50,966 nucleotides of DNA from an uncultured Bacteroidia bacterium. GTDB taxonomy: Bacteria; Bacteroidota; Bacteroidia; Bacteroidales; F082. Each line of letters begins with the position of its first letter. Position 1 is the first letter of the stretch. The notes beneath the pieces are model-generated. The model was not told the origin of the DNA. It worked only from the letters and a program-made list of their open reading frames with translations, and ran no database searches. The stretch lies in NCBI GenBank assembly GCA_902786745.1, contig CADADR010000014.1, forward strand, positions 1-50,966, read 5' to 3'. Positions 7,948-16,754 of this stretch are shown in pieces. The translations under genes were made by a program, and so were the position numbers.

Positions 7948-9270
7948 TCAATCCAGCGTGTGGATGACGAGGCCGGAGCGCAGTTTAGGCTCAAACCAAG
8001 TGGTCTTGGGAGGCATGATGTTGCCAGTGTCGGCGATGTCGATGATCTGCTTCATGCTCACAGGATAGAGCGCGAAGGCGACCTTCATCTCACCGCTGTC
8101 GACGCGACGCTTCAGCTCGCCGAGGCCACGGATACCACCAACGAAGTCGATGCGCTTGTCGGTGCGGAGGTCCTTGATGCCCAGAATCTTGTCGAGGACA
8201 AGGTTGCTGAGGATGGTGACATCCAATACGCCGATGGGATCGTTGTCGTCGTAGGTGCCGGGTTTAGCAGTCAGGCTGTACCACACGCCCTCGATGTACA
8301 TCGAGAAGTTGTGGAGCTTATTGGGCTTGTACTCGGTGTCGCACTCGCAGTGGCAGGGGAACTCGCAGTTGCACTTGCCGCCGTCCTTGGTGCAGTTGCA
8401 CTTGCACTCGATGTCGAAGTTCTCTTGCAGGGCCTTGAAGAAGTCCTTGGTGCTGAGGCCGTTGAGGTCTTTCACGACGCGGTTGTAGTCGATGACGTTC
8501 AGTTGGTTGTCGGGGAAGATGACGGTCATGAAGTAGTTGTACTCTTCCTTACCGGTGTGGGCAGGGTTGTGTTCCTTCTTCTCCTGGCCGACGAGGGCTG
8601 CGGCAGCGCTACGGTGGTGACCGTCAGCAATGTACATGGCCGGGACCTTCTTGTCGAACAGTTCGACGAGGCGGGCGATGGTGACCTTGTCGTCGATGAC
8701 CCAGAAACGATGGCCGAAGCCGTCTTCCTTGGCGATGAAGTCATAGATGGGCTTCTCGGCGGTGATCTTGCTCACGATGGCGTCGATTTCGGCAACGGCA
8801 GGGTAAGCGAAGAATACGGGTTCGACGTTGGCGTTGGTGAGGCGGACGTGCTTCATGCGGTCCTCTTCCTTGTCCTTACGGGTCAGCTCGTGCTTCTTGA
8901 TGACCTTGTTCACATAGTCTTCACTATAGGCGCAGGCCACGATGCCATACTGCCAGTGGGCGTTGGCGTCGGTGGGGTTCATGCTCTGGGCATAGATGTA
9001 GAGCTTTTCCTCCTGGTCTTGCTTGATCCATCCGTAGTCTTTGAAGCTATTGAAGTTCTCAACGACTTTCAGATAGGTCTCGAGGTCGCTGTCCTTGTGG
9101 CCTTCGGGCAGGTCGATTTCGGCCTTGGTCACGTGGAGCAGGCTATAGGGATTGCCTTCGCATTCCTTGCGTGCCTCTTCGGTGTTCAGCACGTCGTAGG
9201 GACGGGAGGCCAGTTTCTGGACGATGTCCACGCCGGGACGCCATCCTTTGAACGGTTTGATAACTGACAT
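7948..9270 (-). CDS. DUF1015 family protein with a Cys-rich insertion
   Basis: The 440-residue product matches DUF1015 (COG4198): VIKPFKGWRP, SRPYDVLNTEEA near the start and the central YIADGHHRSAAA signature. The biochemical role of the family is not established to my knowledge, but it often sits with serine-biosynthesis genes, as here (serC, serA upstream on the same strand). Residues about 287-311 hold eight cysteines mostly as C-x-C pairs (CKCNC, KCNCEF, PCHCEC), looking like a metal-binding insertion. A minus-strand stem-loop terminator follows the stop. Confidence 0.88.
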   Translation of the reverse strand: MSVIKPFKGWRPGVDIVQKLASRPYDVLNTEEARKECEGNPYSLLHVTKAEIDLPEGHKDSDLETYLKVVENFNSFKDYGWIKQDQEEKLYIYAQSMNPTDANAHWQYGIVACAYSEDYVNKVIKKHELTRKDKEEDRMKHVRLTNANVEPVFFAYPAVAEIDAIVSKITAEKPIYDFIAKEDGFGHRFWVIDDKVTIARLVELFDKKVPAMYIADGHHRSAAAALVGQEKKEHNPAHTGKEEYNYFMTVIFPDNQLNVIDYNRVVKDLNGLSTKDFFKALQENFDIECKCNCTKDGGKCNCEFPCHCECDTEYKPNKLHNFSMYIEGVWYSLTAKPGTYDDNDPIGVLDVTILSNLVLDKILGIKDLRTDKRIDFVGGIRGLGELKRRVDSGEMKVAFALYPVSMKQIIDIADTGNIMPPKTTWFEPKLRSGLVIHTLD

Positions 9271-9314
9271 TGTATTAGGTTTTAATTGATAGTTCTTTGT
9301 TCGTTTATTGACAG

Positions 9315-9722
9315 TCAGACTTCTGGGTTATTGACTGAATCATGTTTCTGAAAAGAGATAATCAGCGCGCCAATCATCTTGGTGAGTTCCATAAGTTCGT
9401 TGCGGATGTCGGTTTCTTGGGTCTCGTCGATGAGTGATTGTTTGGAGGCCAAGGCGCAGAGCATCACGCATTTGCCGATATTCGACTTGGCTTTCTGCAA
9501 GTATTCGATAAACTCCGTTTTCGAACGGCCAGCACCTTCGATGATGTTAGAAGAGATATGTCCAGCTTCATTGAGGAACTGGTCGACGATGATCTTTTGG
9601 GCGTTTGTTTGGACGGTATTGCTGAGGGAGAGGATGGCATTGATGAAATCGACGGATTTGTGATATATGCGGAGTCCCTCAAACTTGAAAAAATTGGTGG
9701 GTTTTGTGTTTTCCGGAATCAT
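9315..9722 (-). CDS. Four-helix-bundle protein, S23 family
   Basis: The 135-residue helical protein has the S23 wording: FKFEGLRIYHKSVDF, then NIIEGAGRSKTEFIEYLQKAKSN. The family was first noticed in intervening sequences of 23S rRNA genes, but free-standing copies like this one are common in Bacteroidota, so it does not imply a nearby 23S gene. The structural family forms pentamers that may bind nucleic acid; no cellular function is settled. The start at 9722 avoids an upstream hydrophobic extension lying in the serA terminator. It sits between serA and the DUF1015 gene. Confidence 0.82.
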   Translation of the reverse strand: MIPENTKPTNFFKFEGLRIYHKSVDFINAILSLSNTVQTNAQKIIVDQFLNEAGHISSNIIEGAGRSKTEFIEYLQKAKSNIGKCVMLCALASKQSLIDETQETDIRNELMELTKMIGALIISFQKHDSVNNPEV

Positions 9723-9739
9723 TATCAGGCAATTAAGGA

Positions 9740-9772
9740 AAAGACACCACAAGACAAGCTTGCGGTGTCTTT
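9740..9772 (-). terminator. Terminator after serA
   Basis: AAAGACACC (9740-9748) pairs with GGTGTCTTT (9764-9772), with a further inner CAAG/CTTG pairing. It lies 13 bases beyond the serA stop on the minus strand and would separate serCA from the S23 gene, at least in part. Confidence 0.7.
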
Positions 9773-9785
9773 CGCTGTTGGTTAA

Positions 9786-10703
9786 TTATTTGTTCACTTG
9801 GAAGCGCTTGTTGCCAGTCTTGAAGAAATCAGCGATCTGGTTGGCAGCGGCCAGGCCAGCGTTGATATTGGCTTCTTCGGTTTGGGCACCCATCTTCTTG
9901 GGCGTGGCGAAGTAGCGGCCTTCGAAGGCTTTGAACTCGGCGTCGGCATCGGGCATGATGTCGGTGATGTACTTGAGGTCGGTACGCTCGGCCATCAGCT
10001 TGAGCAGTTCGGGCTCGTTGATGACTTCCTTACGGGCGGTGTTGACGAGTATGCCACCTTTGTGCATCTTGTTCACCACAGCGTAGTTGATGCTCTGCTT
10101 GGTCTCGGCAGTGGCCGGGATGTGCAGGCTGACCACGTCGCAGGTCTCAAAGAGGGCGTCGCGATTGGCGACGGCGTGAACGCCAGCCTCTTCAATCTTC
10201 TCGGCGGGGACGAATTCGTCGAAAGCATAGACTTCCATGCCGAAGCCTTTGGCGATACGGGCGACGTTGCGACCCACGTTACCGAAGGCCAACAGACCGA
10301 GCTTCTTGCCCATCAGTTCGCTGCCGCTCTTGCCGTTGTAGAAGTTACGGACGGCGTAGACCAGCATACCCATGACGAGTTCGGCAACGGCGTTGCTGTT
10401 TTGACCGGGGGTGTTCATGGCCACGATGCCTTTGGCGGTGCAAGCCTCAAGGTCGAGGTTGTCGTAACCGGCGCCAGCACGGACGACGATCTTCAGGTTG
10501 TTGGCGTGGTCGATGACTTCCTTCGTCACCTTGTCGGAACGGACGATGAGGGCATCGGCATCGGCAACGGCCTTGTAGAGGTCATTGACATCGGTATATT
10601 TCTCCAAAAGAGCCAGTTCATAGCCGTTCTTCTCAACGACTTCGCGGATGCCGTCAACGGCGATCTTGGCAAAAGGCTTTTCAGTTGCAACTAATACTTT
10701 CAT
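9786..10703 (-). CDS. serA: D-3-phosphoglycerate dehydrogenase (short form, Lys in place of catalytic His)
   Basis: SerA oxidises 3-phosphoglycerate to 3-phosphohydroxypyruvate with NAD, the first step to serine. The 305-residue chain has VRAGAGYDNLD, the Rossmann glycine motif LLAFGNVGRNVARI, and the substrate/catalytic Arg in NTARKEVI. There is no C-terminal ACT domain, so serine feedback through ACT is absent. The usual P-H-x-G catalytic His is replaced in ATPKKMGAQTEEAN by Lys, a form known from Bacteroides-type enzymes and Entamoeba (type IIIK). The start at 10703 follows an AAGGAG ribosome-binding site and lies 14 bases after serC. Confidence 0.93.
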   Translation of the reverse strand: MKVLVATEKPFAKIAVDGIREVVEKNGYELALLEKYTDVNDLYKAVADADALIVRSDKVTKEVIDHANNLKIVVRAGAGYDNLDLEACTAKGIVAMNTPGQNSNAVAELVMGMLVYAVRNFYNGKSGSELMGKKLGLLAFGNVGRNVARIAKGFGMEVYAFDEFVPAEKIEEAGVHAVANRDALFETCDVVSLHIPATAETKQSINYAVVNKMHKGGILVNTARKEVINEPELLKLMAERTDLKYITDIMPDADAEFKAFEGRYFATPKKMGAQTEEANINAGLAAANQIADFFKTGNKRFQVNK

Positions 10704-10717
10704 TTCGTTTCTCCTTA

Positions 10718-11821
10718 TTATTTGTTGGCTTTTTCGAAATCTTGCATGCACTGGACGAGGGCTTCGACGGCCTCAATCGGGCAGGCGTTGTAGAGGCTGG
10801 CGCGGAAACCACCGACGCTGCGGTGACCCTTGATGCCGACCATGCCGCGCTCCTTGGCGAAGGCCATGAAGGCGTCTTGCTTGTCCTCGTAACCGGGGGC
10901 CATGACCCAGCAGTGGTTCATGATGGAACGGTCTTCCTTCTCGGCGGTGCCGACGAACATGCTGTTGCGGTCGATTTCTTCGTAGAGCATTTGTGACTTC
11001 TTGGTGTTGATCTTGTTCATAGCCTCGACGCCACCGATGGTGTCCTTCAGCCACACGAGGGTCTCGTGCATCATGAAGATAGGCAGTACGGGCGGGGTGT
11101 TGAACATGCTGATGTTCTTGGCTTCTTCAGCAGCGTGGGTGCGGAAGTCGACCATCGTCGGCAGCGGGTTCATATAGGCACGGTCGCCAATGTTGCCGAG
11201 GATGCTCTTCTTGACGATGACGAAGGTCACGCCAGCAGGGCCGACGTTCTTCTGGGCGCCACCGTAGATGAGGCCGTATTTCTTCACGTCGACGGGACGG
11301 CTCATGATGTCGGAGCTCATGTCAGCGACAAGCATGATGGGGCAGTCCATGTCGTACTTGATCTCAGTACCGTAGATGGTGTTGTTGGTCGTGATGTGGA
11401 AGTAGTCGGCATCCAGCGGGATGGTGTATCCCTTCGGGATGTAGGTGTAGGTCTTCTCTTCGGAAGAGGCGACGATGTCGACCTTACCGAACAGCTTGGC
11501 TTCCTTGGCGGCCTTCTTGGCCCAGACGCCGGTCTGGAGGTAGGCGGCCTTGGTCTTCATGAGGTTGGCGGGCACAGTGAAGAACTGTGTGCTGGCACCA
11601 CCACCGAGGAAGAGAACTTCGTACTCCTCAGGGATGTTGAGGAGGTCGCGCCACAGTTGACGAGTCTCAGCCATGATGCGCTCCCAACCCGGGGTGCGGT
11701 GAGAAATCTCGGCGATACCGATACCGGTGTTGTCGAAATCATAGAGCGCCTTGACGGTGCTTTCGATAGCCTGCTTGGGCAGTACGCAGGGACCTGCGTT
11801 GAAATTAAAAGCCTGTTTCAT
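10718..11821 (-). CDS. serC: Phosphoserine aminotransferase
   Basis: SerC transaminates 3-phosphohydroxypyruvate with glutamate to O-phosphoserine, and also acts in pyridoxal phosphate synthesis where that route exists. The 367-residue chain starts [15 protein letters not shown], has the substrate-binding [10 protein letters not shown] and [10 protein letters not shown], and carries the PLP Lys in [12 protein letters not shown]. The C-terminal [18 protein letters not shown] is typical. It is the first gene of the serC-serA operon, read from a TATCTTTG promoter about 65 bases upstream. That promoter is flanked by a 9-bp inverted repeat. Confidence 0.96.
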   Translation of the reverse strand: MKQAFNFNAGPCVLPKQAIESTVKALYDFDNTGIGIAEISHRTPGWERIMAETRQLWRDLLNIPEEYEVLFLGGGASTQFFTVPANLMKTKAAYLQTGVWAKKAAKEAKLFGKVDIVASSEEKTYTYIPKGYTIPLDADYFHITTNNTIYGTEIKYDMDCPIMLVADMSSDIMSRPVDVKKYGLIYGGAQKNVGPAGVTFVIVKKSILGNIGDRAYMNPLPTMVDFRTHAAEEAKNISMFNTPPVLPIFMMHETLVWLKDTIGGVEAMNKINTKKSQMLYEEIDRNSMFVGTAEKEDRSIMNHCWVMAPGYEDKQDAFMAFAKERGMVGIKGHRSVGGFRASLYNACPIEAVEALVQCMQDFEKANK

Positions 11822-11881
11822 TACAGTTTGTTGTTTAATTTGTTGGTTTATAATTTATTGATTAAGATTGTTGCTCTTATT

Positions 11882-11916
11882 TTGCTGCAAAGATAGTAAA
11901 TAAAACCTTGCAGCAA
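11882..11916 (-). promoter_or_regulatory. serC promoter with flanking inverted repeat
   Basis: The minus-strand -7 box TATCTTTG is at 11888-11895. TTGCTGCAA (11882-11890) and TTGCAGCAA (11908-11916) are exact reverse complements that bracket the -7 region, a plausible operator. The -7 match is strong; the operator is inference. Confidence 0.55.
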
Positions 11917-12071
11917 GCCTTTTCTCATTTATTTATTTTATTAAGGTGTAGAACGATTTTATCTTGTCCAAAAAACGCAACTAAAACGCTGATAAATTAT
12001 TGATTTATAATATTTTAAATTTTTTATAGAAAAAAAGTACCGAAATACATTGCCATTCCAATAAAATGTTG

Positions 12072-12079
12072 TACTTTTG
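12072..12079 (+). promoter_or_regulatory. -7 box of the rpmE2 promoter
   Basis: TACTTTTG matches TAnnTTTG, 29 bases before the rpmE2 ATG. The AT-rich stretch 11917-12071 upstream holds no ORF I can support. Confidence 0.65.
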
Positions 12080-12108
12080 CACACTCAAAATCAAAAGGAA
12101 AGAAAGCG

Positions 12109-12378
12109 ATGAAAAAAGACATTCACCCTAAGAATTACAGACTGGTTGTTTTCAAAGATATGTCGAATGACGTGACCTTCCTGTCGCGCTCGACCATCAA
12201 CACTAAGGAAACCATCAAGTGGGAAGACGGCAACGAATATCCTCTGGTGAAGCTCGAAATCTCCAGCGCATCACACCCCTTCTACACGGGTAAGATGAAG
12301 CTCGTCGACAGCGCCGGTCGTGTTGATAAGTTCAACAACAAGTACAAGAAGTTCTTCGAGAAGAAGGAAACCAAGTAA
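12109..12378 (+). CDS. rpmE2: 50S ribosomal protein L31, type B
   Basis: The 89-residue protein starts [17 protein letters not shown] and has FLSRSTI and [12 protein letters not shown], the type B L31 pattern. It lacks the zinc-binding cysteines of type A L31. Type B forms can replace the zinc form when zinc is scarce; here it may be the sole L31, which cannot be told from one window. Monocistronic, with a promoter just upstream and a terminator after it. Confidence 0.95.
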   Translation: MKKDIHPKNYRLVVFKDMSNDVTFLSRSTINTKETIKWEDGNEYPLVKLEISSASHPFYTGKMKLVDSAGRVDKFNNKYKKFFEKKETK

Positions 12379-12400
12379 GTTGAACCATATCAAAAGAATG

Positions 12401-12432
12401 AAGCTCTTGCCAGTCGCGAGGGCTTTTTTTTT
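12401..12432 (+). terminator. Terminator of rpmE2
   Basis: AAGCTCTTGC (12401-12410), loop CAGTC, GCGAGGGCTT (12416-12425), then a run of T. All ten positions pair if two G-T wobbles are allowed. Confidence 0.85.
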
Positions 12433-12453
12433 GCCTTGGCATTATTATTGTCG

Positions 12454-12461
12454 TATCTTTG
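12454..12461 (+). promoter_or_regulatory. -7 box of the lon promoter
   Basis: TATCTTTG matches TAnnTTTG, with TTG triplets 15-20 bases upstream as possible -33 elements. It is 44 bases before the lon ATG and directly after the rpmE2 terminator. Confidence 0.65.
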
Positions 12462-12505
12462 CACTATATATTTTATAAGGTGTAAAACAGCGACAGACTG
12501 ACAAA

Positions 12506-15028
12506 ATGTCGCCCACATTTCAAATTGAATCTATGAGTTTTAAGTTAGATACAGAATTGTTTTCCGATATGATGGACCCCAATGGTGACTTCATCCCCGT
12601 GCTGACCATCGAGGACGAACGCCTCGGCCAAGACGAAGAGGTGCCGGAGGAACTGCCTATTTTGCCTTTGCGCAACTCGGTGCTCTATCCGGGTGTCATC
12701 ATCCCCATCACCGTGGGACGCGACAAGTCCATCCGCCTGATCAAGGAATACTATAAGAAACGCAAGGCCATCGGCGTCATCGCACAGACCAATGCCGATG
12801 TGGAAGACCCTACGTTGGCCGACCTTTATAAGGTGGGTACCTCTGCTCAGATCATCAAGACCCTGCAGATGCCCGATGGCAATACGACGGTCATCATCCA
12901 AGGCAAACGCCGTTTCGAGGTGGTGCAGGAGACCCAAACCGAGCCTTATCTGAAGGCTGCGGTGGTGCCCTATGTTGTGGCAGAAGAGGTCCCCAATACT
13001 AAGAAGTTCAGTGCCTTGGTGCAGTCGGTCAAGGAACTGGCCATACAGATTATAGGCCGTTCACGCAATATGCCCCAAGAGGCAGGCTTCGCCATCAAGA
13101 GCATCGAAGACCCTGTGTTTTTGATGAACTTCGTTGCCAGCAATGTGGAGGCTGAGATGCCTACCAAACAAGCCCTCTTGGAAGCCCGTACGCTGAACCA
13201 GATGGCCACCGACCTGCTGAGCGTGCTGACAGAGGAACAGCAGATGCTGGAGCTGAAACAACAGATCCAGAGTAAGGTGCGCGTCGACATGGACAAGCAA
13301 CAGCGTGAGTATTACCTCAACCAACAGCTGCGTACCATTCAGGAGGAACTGGGTGGCACACCCAACGAGCAGGATGTCAAGGAGCTGACTGAAAAGGCCG
13401 CGAAAAAGAAGTGGTCGAAGGAAGTGGCTGAGGTCTTTGAACGCGAGCTGAAGAAACTGGAACGCACCAACCCGCAGGCGGCAGAGTATGGCATACAGCT
13501 GAATTATCTCCAATACCTCGTGGACTTGCCATGGGAAGAGTTCACCAAAGATAACTTCGACCTGAAACGCGCCCAACGCATCCTTGATGCCGACCATTAT
13601 GGCCTGGACAAGGTGAAGGACCGTATCGTTGAGCACCTTGCCGTGTTGAAGCTGCGTAACGACATGAAGTCGCCCATCTTGTGTCTCGTTGGACCTCCTG
13701 GTGTGGGTAAAACCTCGTTGGGCAAGTCTATCGCCCGGGCGTTGAACCGCAAATATGTCAGAATGTCATTGGGTGGCGTGCGCGATGAGTCAGAGTTGCG
13801 CGGTCACCGTAAAACATATATCGGCGCCATGCCGGGCCGTATCATCCAGAACCTGCGTAAGGTGAAGTCGGGCAACCCCGTCTTCGTCCTCGACGAAATC
13901 GACAAGGTGAGCGGCAACAACATCAACGGCGACCCACAGGCAGCTCTACTCGAAATCCTCGACCCTGAGCAGAACAACACCTTCTACGACAACTTCATCG
14001 AATTGGATTACGACCTCTCGAAGATCCTCTTCATCGCTACGGCCAACAACCTCTCGACCATCCATCCCGCCTTGCGCGACCGTATGGAGATCATAGATTT
14101 GAGCGGTTACCTGCGAGAGGAGAAATATGAGATTGCCAAGCGTCATCTTATCCCCAAGCAGATGAAGGAACACGGCCTCGACGCTAAGCAAATCACCTTC
14201 CCGAAGGACATCGTCATGCACATCATCGACGACTATACTCGCGAGGCGGGCGTGCGTAACCTGGAGCGCCGTATCGGCGACATGATGCGTTTCCGTGCCA
14301 AACAGGTTGTCACCGAGGAGCAGTTCGACAAGAAGATTACGATGGAAGACATCCGTAAGGTGCTCGGCGTGCCGATGCACCACGACGAGGACGAGGTGAA
14401 ACACAGCATGCCGGGTGTGGCCACAGGCTTGGCTTGGACCCAGGTGGGCGGTGAGATCCTGTCCATCGAGGTCAGTCTGAGCCGTGGTGGCGGCCACCTC
14501 TCGCTGACGGGCAACCTCGGTGAGGTGATGAAGGAATCCGCGACCATCGCATATGAGTTCATCAAGGCACACGCCTCGCAGTTGAATATCAATCCAGATG
14601 TGTTTGAGGCATGGAATGTGCATGTCCACATCCCCGAAGGTGCCACGCCAAAGGACGGTCCCTCTGCGGGTATCACCATGCTCACTGCTTTGACCTCTGC
14701 CTTCACGCAGCGTAAGGTGAAGAGCAACCTGGCCATGACGGGTGAGATCACCCTGCGTGGCAGAGTACTGCCCGTTGGTGGCGTGAAGGAGAAGATCCTT
14801 GCCGCCAAGCGCAACGGCGTGACCGACCTCATCCTCTCCATCGACAACGAGCACGATATCAAGGACATCAAGGAAGATTACATCAACGGATTGAACTTCC
14901 ACTATGTGGAGAATATGATGGAAGTGCTCGACCTGGCCTTGGAGAAGGAACAGGACACGAACGACTTGGATTACAACAAGTATTTGACCAATTTGCATCC
15001 TGAGGTAATTGGTTTTAAGGTGAAGTGA
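12506..15028 (+). CDS. lon: ATP-dependent protease Lon
   Basis: Cytoplasmic AAA+ serine protease that degrades misfolded and regulatory proteins. The 840-residue chain shows the LON N-domain ([19 protein letters not shown] near residue 50), a coiled linker, Walker A in [15 protein letters not shown] (about residue 395), Walker [10 protein letters not shown], and the C-terminal protease domain with the catalytic Ser in [11 protein letters not shown] and the Lys in [12 protein letters not shown]. The alternative ATG nine codons downstream is also possible. The stop overlaps the GTG two codons before the next gene's ATG, so the downstream lipoprotein is probably cotranscribed. Confidence 0.97.
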   Translation: MSPTFQIESMSFKLDTELFSDMMDPNGDFIPVLTIEDERLGQDEEVPEELPILPLRNSVLYPGVIIPITVGRDKSIRLIKEYYKKRKAIGVIAQTNADVEDPTLADLYKVGTSAQIIKTLQMPDGNTTVIIQGKRRFEVVQETQTEPYLKAAVVPYVVAEEVPNTKKFSALVQSVKELAIQIIGRSRNMPQEAGFAIKSIEDPVFLMNFVASNVEAEMPTKQALLEARTLNQMATDLLSVLTEEQQMLELKQQIQSKVRVDMDKQQREYYLNQQLRTIQEELGGTPNEQDVKELTEKAAKKKWSKEVAEVFERELKKLERTNPQAAEYGIQLNYLQYLVDLPWEEFTKDNFDLKRAQRILDADHYGLDKVKDRIVEHLAVLKLRNDMKSPILCLVGPPGVGKTSLGKSIARALNRKYVRMSLGGVRDESELRGHRKTYIGAMPGRIIQNLRKVKSGNPVFVLDEIDKVSGNNINGDPQAALLEILDPEQNNTFYDNFIELDYDLSKILFIATANNLSTIHPALRDRMEIIDLSGYLREEKYEIAKRHLIPKQMKEHGLDAKQITFPKDIVMHIIDDYTREAGVRNLERRIGDMMRFRAKQVVTEEQFDKKITMEDIRKVLGVPMHHDEDEVKHSMPGVATGLAWTQVGGEILSIEVSLSRGGGHLSLTGNLGEVMKESATIAYEFIKAHASQLNINPDVFEAWNVHVHIPEGATPKDGPSAGITMLTALTSAFTQRKVKSNLAMTGEITLRGRVLPVGGVKEKILAAKRNGVTDLILSIDNEHDIKDIKEDYINGLNFHYVENMMEVLDLALEKEQDTNDLDYNKYLTNLHPEVIGFKVK

Positions 15029-15030
15029 AA

Positions 15031-16662
15031 ATGAGGAGAGGATTGCTTGGATTGGTTTTGTTGCTTGTGCTGACTGCAGGATGCAGTCAGCGACATGATG
15101 ACGAAGAAAACCTCGCCATCTTCAAGTACAACGAAAGTGCCGGCATCCTCACCCTCGATCCAATCTATGCTAAGGACCTGCCGCATATCTGGGCATGCAA
15201 TCAGGTGTTCAACAGCCTCGTTGCCTTCGACGACAAAATGAACCTCGTCCCGATGGTGGCCAAGTCGTGGGACATCAGCGATGATGGATTGACTTATACA
15301 TTCCATTTGCGTAACGATGTGCAGTTTCATCATGATACATGTTTTTATCAGTCGGCCCTTCGACAGGCTCAGGGACCTCGGTATGTCACTGCCCAAGACT
15401 TCGTCTATTCCTTCAACCGTGTGGTCGACAAGAGCTTGAATTCCCCTGGCCTTTGGATTTTCTCTTCCGTCAAACACGATGATGACCATTATGCCTTCAC
15501 TGCTTTGGACGACACCACCTTCCAAATTGAGTTGGCGAAGCCGTTCCCACCGTTTTTGGGCATCCTTTCGATGACCTATGCCTCAGTGGTGCCTCACGAA
15601 GCCGTCGAATATTATGGCGACGACTTCCGCAGCCATCCTGTGGGTACGGGGCCGTTCAAGTTCCAGTATTGGAAGGAGAACGTGAAGTTGGTCTTCCGCA
15701 AGAACCCCAACTATTTCGAGTATGATGCAGCAGGGGAGAGGTTGCCTTATATCGATGCCGTCTCCATTAGTTTCCTCATCGACAAGCAGGTGGCTTTCTT
15801 GGAGTTCATAAAGGGTAAGTTCGACTTCATGTCGGGCATCGATGCGCGCTACAAGGACGAACTGCTGACCTACGACGGCAATCTTCGCAAGAAGTACGAA
15901 GACAAAATCGAGCTGATCACAGAACCTTATTTGAACACCGAGTATTTCTCCTTTTTTATTGACCCTAACGATGAGTTAGGCCCCGAGCGTGCAAAGGCTT
16001 TGCGGCAAGCCGTTAGCCTCTGCATCGACCGCGAGAAAATGTTGCGTTATCTACGCAATGGCATCGGCGAGCCTGGCACGGGCGGTATGATTCCGGTGGG
16101 CTTGCCCGGACATAGCAGTACGATTGGATACGGCTACGATTTGAAACGTGCCCAACGTCTGGTGGCCGAGAACCATCTTGAAGGTCATCTGCTGCAACTC
16201 TCCACCGTCGCCGACTATGCTGACATCGGTAAGTTTGTGCAAAGTCAGGTGGAGCAAATCGGTTTGCAGTGCAAGATGGAAGTGATGCCACCCGCCACGA
16301 TGCGTAGCATGAGAAGCAATGGCAGTTTACCGTTTTTCCGCTCCTCGTGGGTGGCCGACTATCCCGATGCGGAGAACTACCTTTCGCTGTTCGTTTCCTC
16401 TAATTTCGCGCCTTCTGGACCGAATTATTGCCATTACACCAATCCCAAGTTTGATAAGTTATTTGACAAAGCCTTGCTGTGTAACGATTTGGAGCAACGT
16501 GCCGCCTACTACACCGAAATGGACAGCTTGATGATGCAAGATGCCCCCGTGGTGGTGTTGTTCTACGACGAGGTGCTGCGTTTCGTCAACAAGCGCGTGA
16601 AAGACATGGGGAGCAACCCTACGAATCTGTTGGATTTGCGGAGGGTGAAGATAATTGATTAA
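15031..16662 (+). CDS. Solute-binding lipoprotein, ABC peptide-transporter family 5
   Basis: The product (543 residues) has a lipoprotein signal with lipobox LTAG-C at about residues 15-19 and the family 5 fold: LTLDPIYAKDLPHIW, MVAKSWDISDDGLTYTFHLRNDVQFH, GTGPFKFQYWKENVKL and KALRQAVSLCIDREKML. Such proteins bind oligopeptides or similar solutes for ABC import; no permease or ATPase gene is adjacent, so it depends on components elsewhere. Residues SALRQAQGPRY are an in-frame insertion made by a REP-like repeat at 15354-15377. A perfect 10-bp hairpin (15069-15091) covers the lipobox codons. The ATG at 15031 is preferred over GTG 15025. Confidence 0.88.
   Translation: MRRGLLGLVLLLVLTAGCSQRHDDEENLAIFKYNESAGILTLDPIYAKDLPHIWACNQVFNSLVAFDDKMNLVPMVAKSWDISDDGLTYTFHLRNDVQFHHDTCFYQSALRQAQGPRYVTAQDFVYSFNRVVDKSLNSPGLWIFSSVKHDDDHYAFTALDDTTFQIELAKPFPPFLGILSMTYASVVPHEAVEYYGDDFRSHPVGTGPFKFQYWKENVKLVFRKNPNYFEYDAAGERLPYIDAVSISFLIDKQVAFLEFIKGKFDFMSGIDARYKDELLTYDGNLRKKYEDKIELITEPYLNTEYFSFFIDPNDELGPERAKALRQAVSLCIDREKMLRYLRNGIGEPGTGGMIPVGLPGHSSTIGYGYDLKRAQRLVAENHLEGHLLQLSTVADYADIGKFVQSQVEQIGLQCKMEVMPPATMRSMRSNGSLPFFRSSWVADYPDAENYLSLFVSSNFAPSGPNYCHYTNPKFDKLFDKALLCNDLEQRAAYYTEMDSLMMQDAPVVVLFYDEVLRFVNKRVKDMGSNPTNLLDLRRVKIID
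15354..15377. repeat. REP-like palindromic repeat, copy 2 (inside a gene)
   Basis: GGCCCT, TCGACAGGCTC, AGGGACC. Same loop core as the copy at 7893-7916 with CCCT/AGGG stem. It is in frame within the solute-binding lipoprotein gene and encodes LRQAQGP just before the conserved VTAQDFVYSF segment, where homologous proteins normally have a short variable loop. Confidence 0.7.
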
Positions 16663-16711
16663 AAATCAAAAAAAAGAATTCATTTATTGTCGTTTTATTC
16701 AATTGTTTTTA

Positions 16712-16719
16712 TAGTTTTG
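16712..16719 (+). promoter_or_regulatory. -7 box of the anchor-L gene promoter
   Basis: TAGTTTTG matches TAnnTTTG, 35 bases before the ATG at 16755. Confidence 0.55.
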
Positions 16720-16754
16720 CACGCGTTAACAAGTTAATAATAAGAAGCATAACT

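Noticed and set aside
7840..9267. 475-codon open frame opposite the DUF1015 gene
   Set aside because: The minus-strand frame carries the clear DUF1015 motifs; the plus reading is Val/Asp-rich mirror sequence produced by its codon bias.
9315..9722. Evidence for a 23S rRNA intervening sequence
   Set aside because: The S23-family gene is free-standing between protein genes; no 23S sequence is around it.
13946..14998. 350-codon open frame opposite lon
   Set aside because: Mirror of the Lon protease domain.
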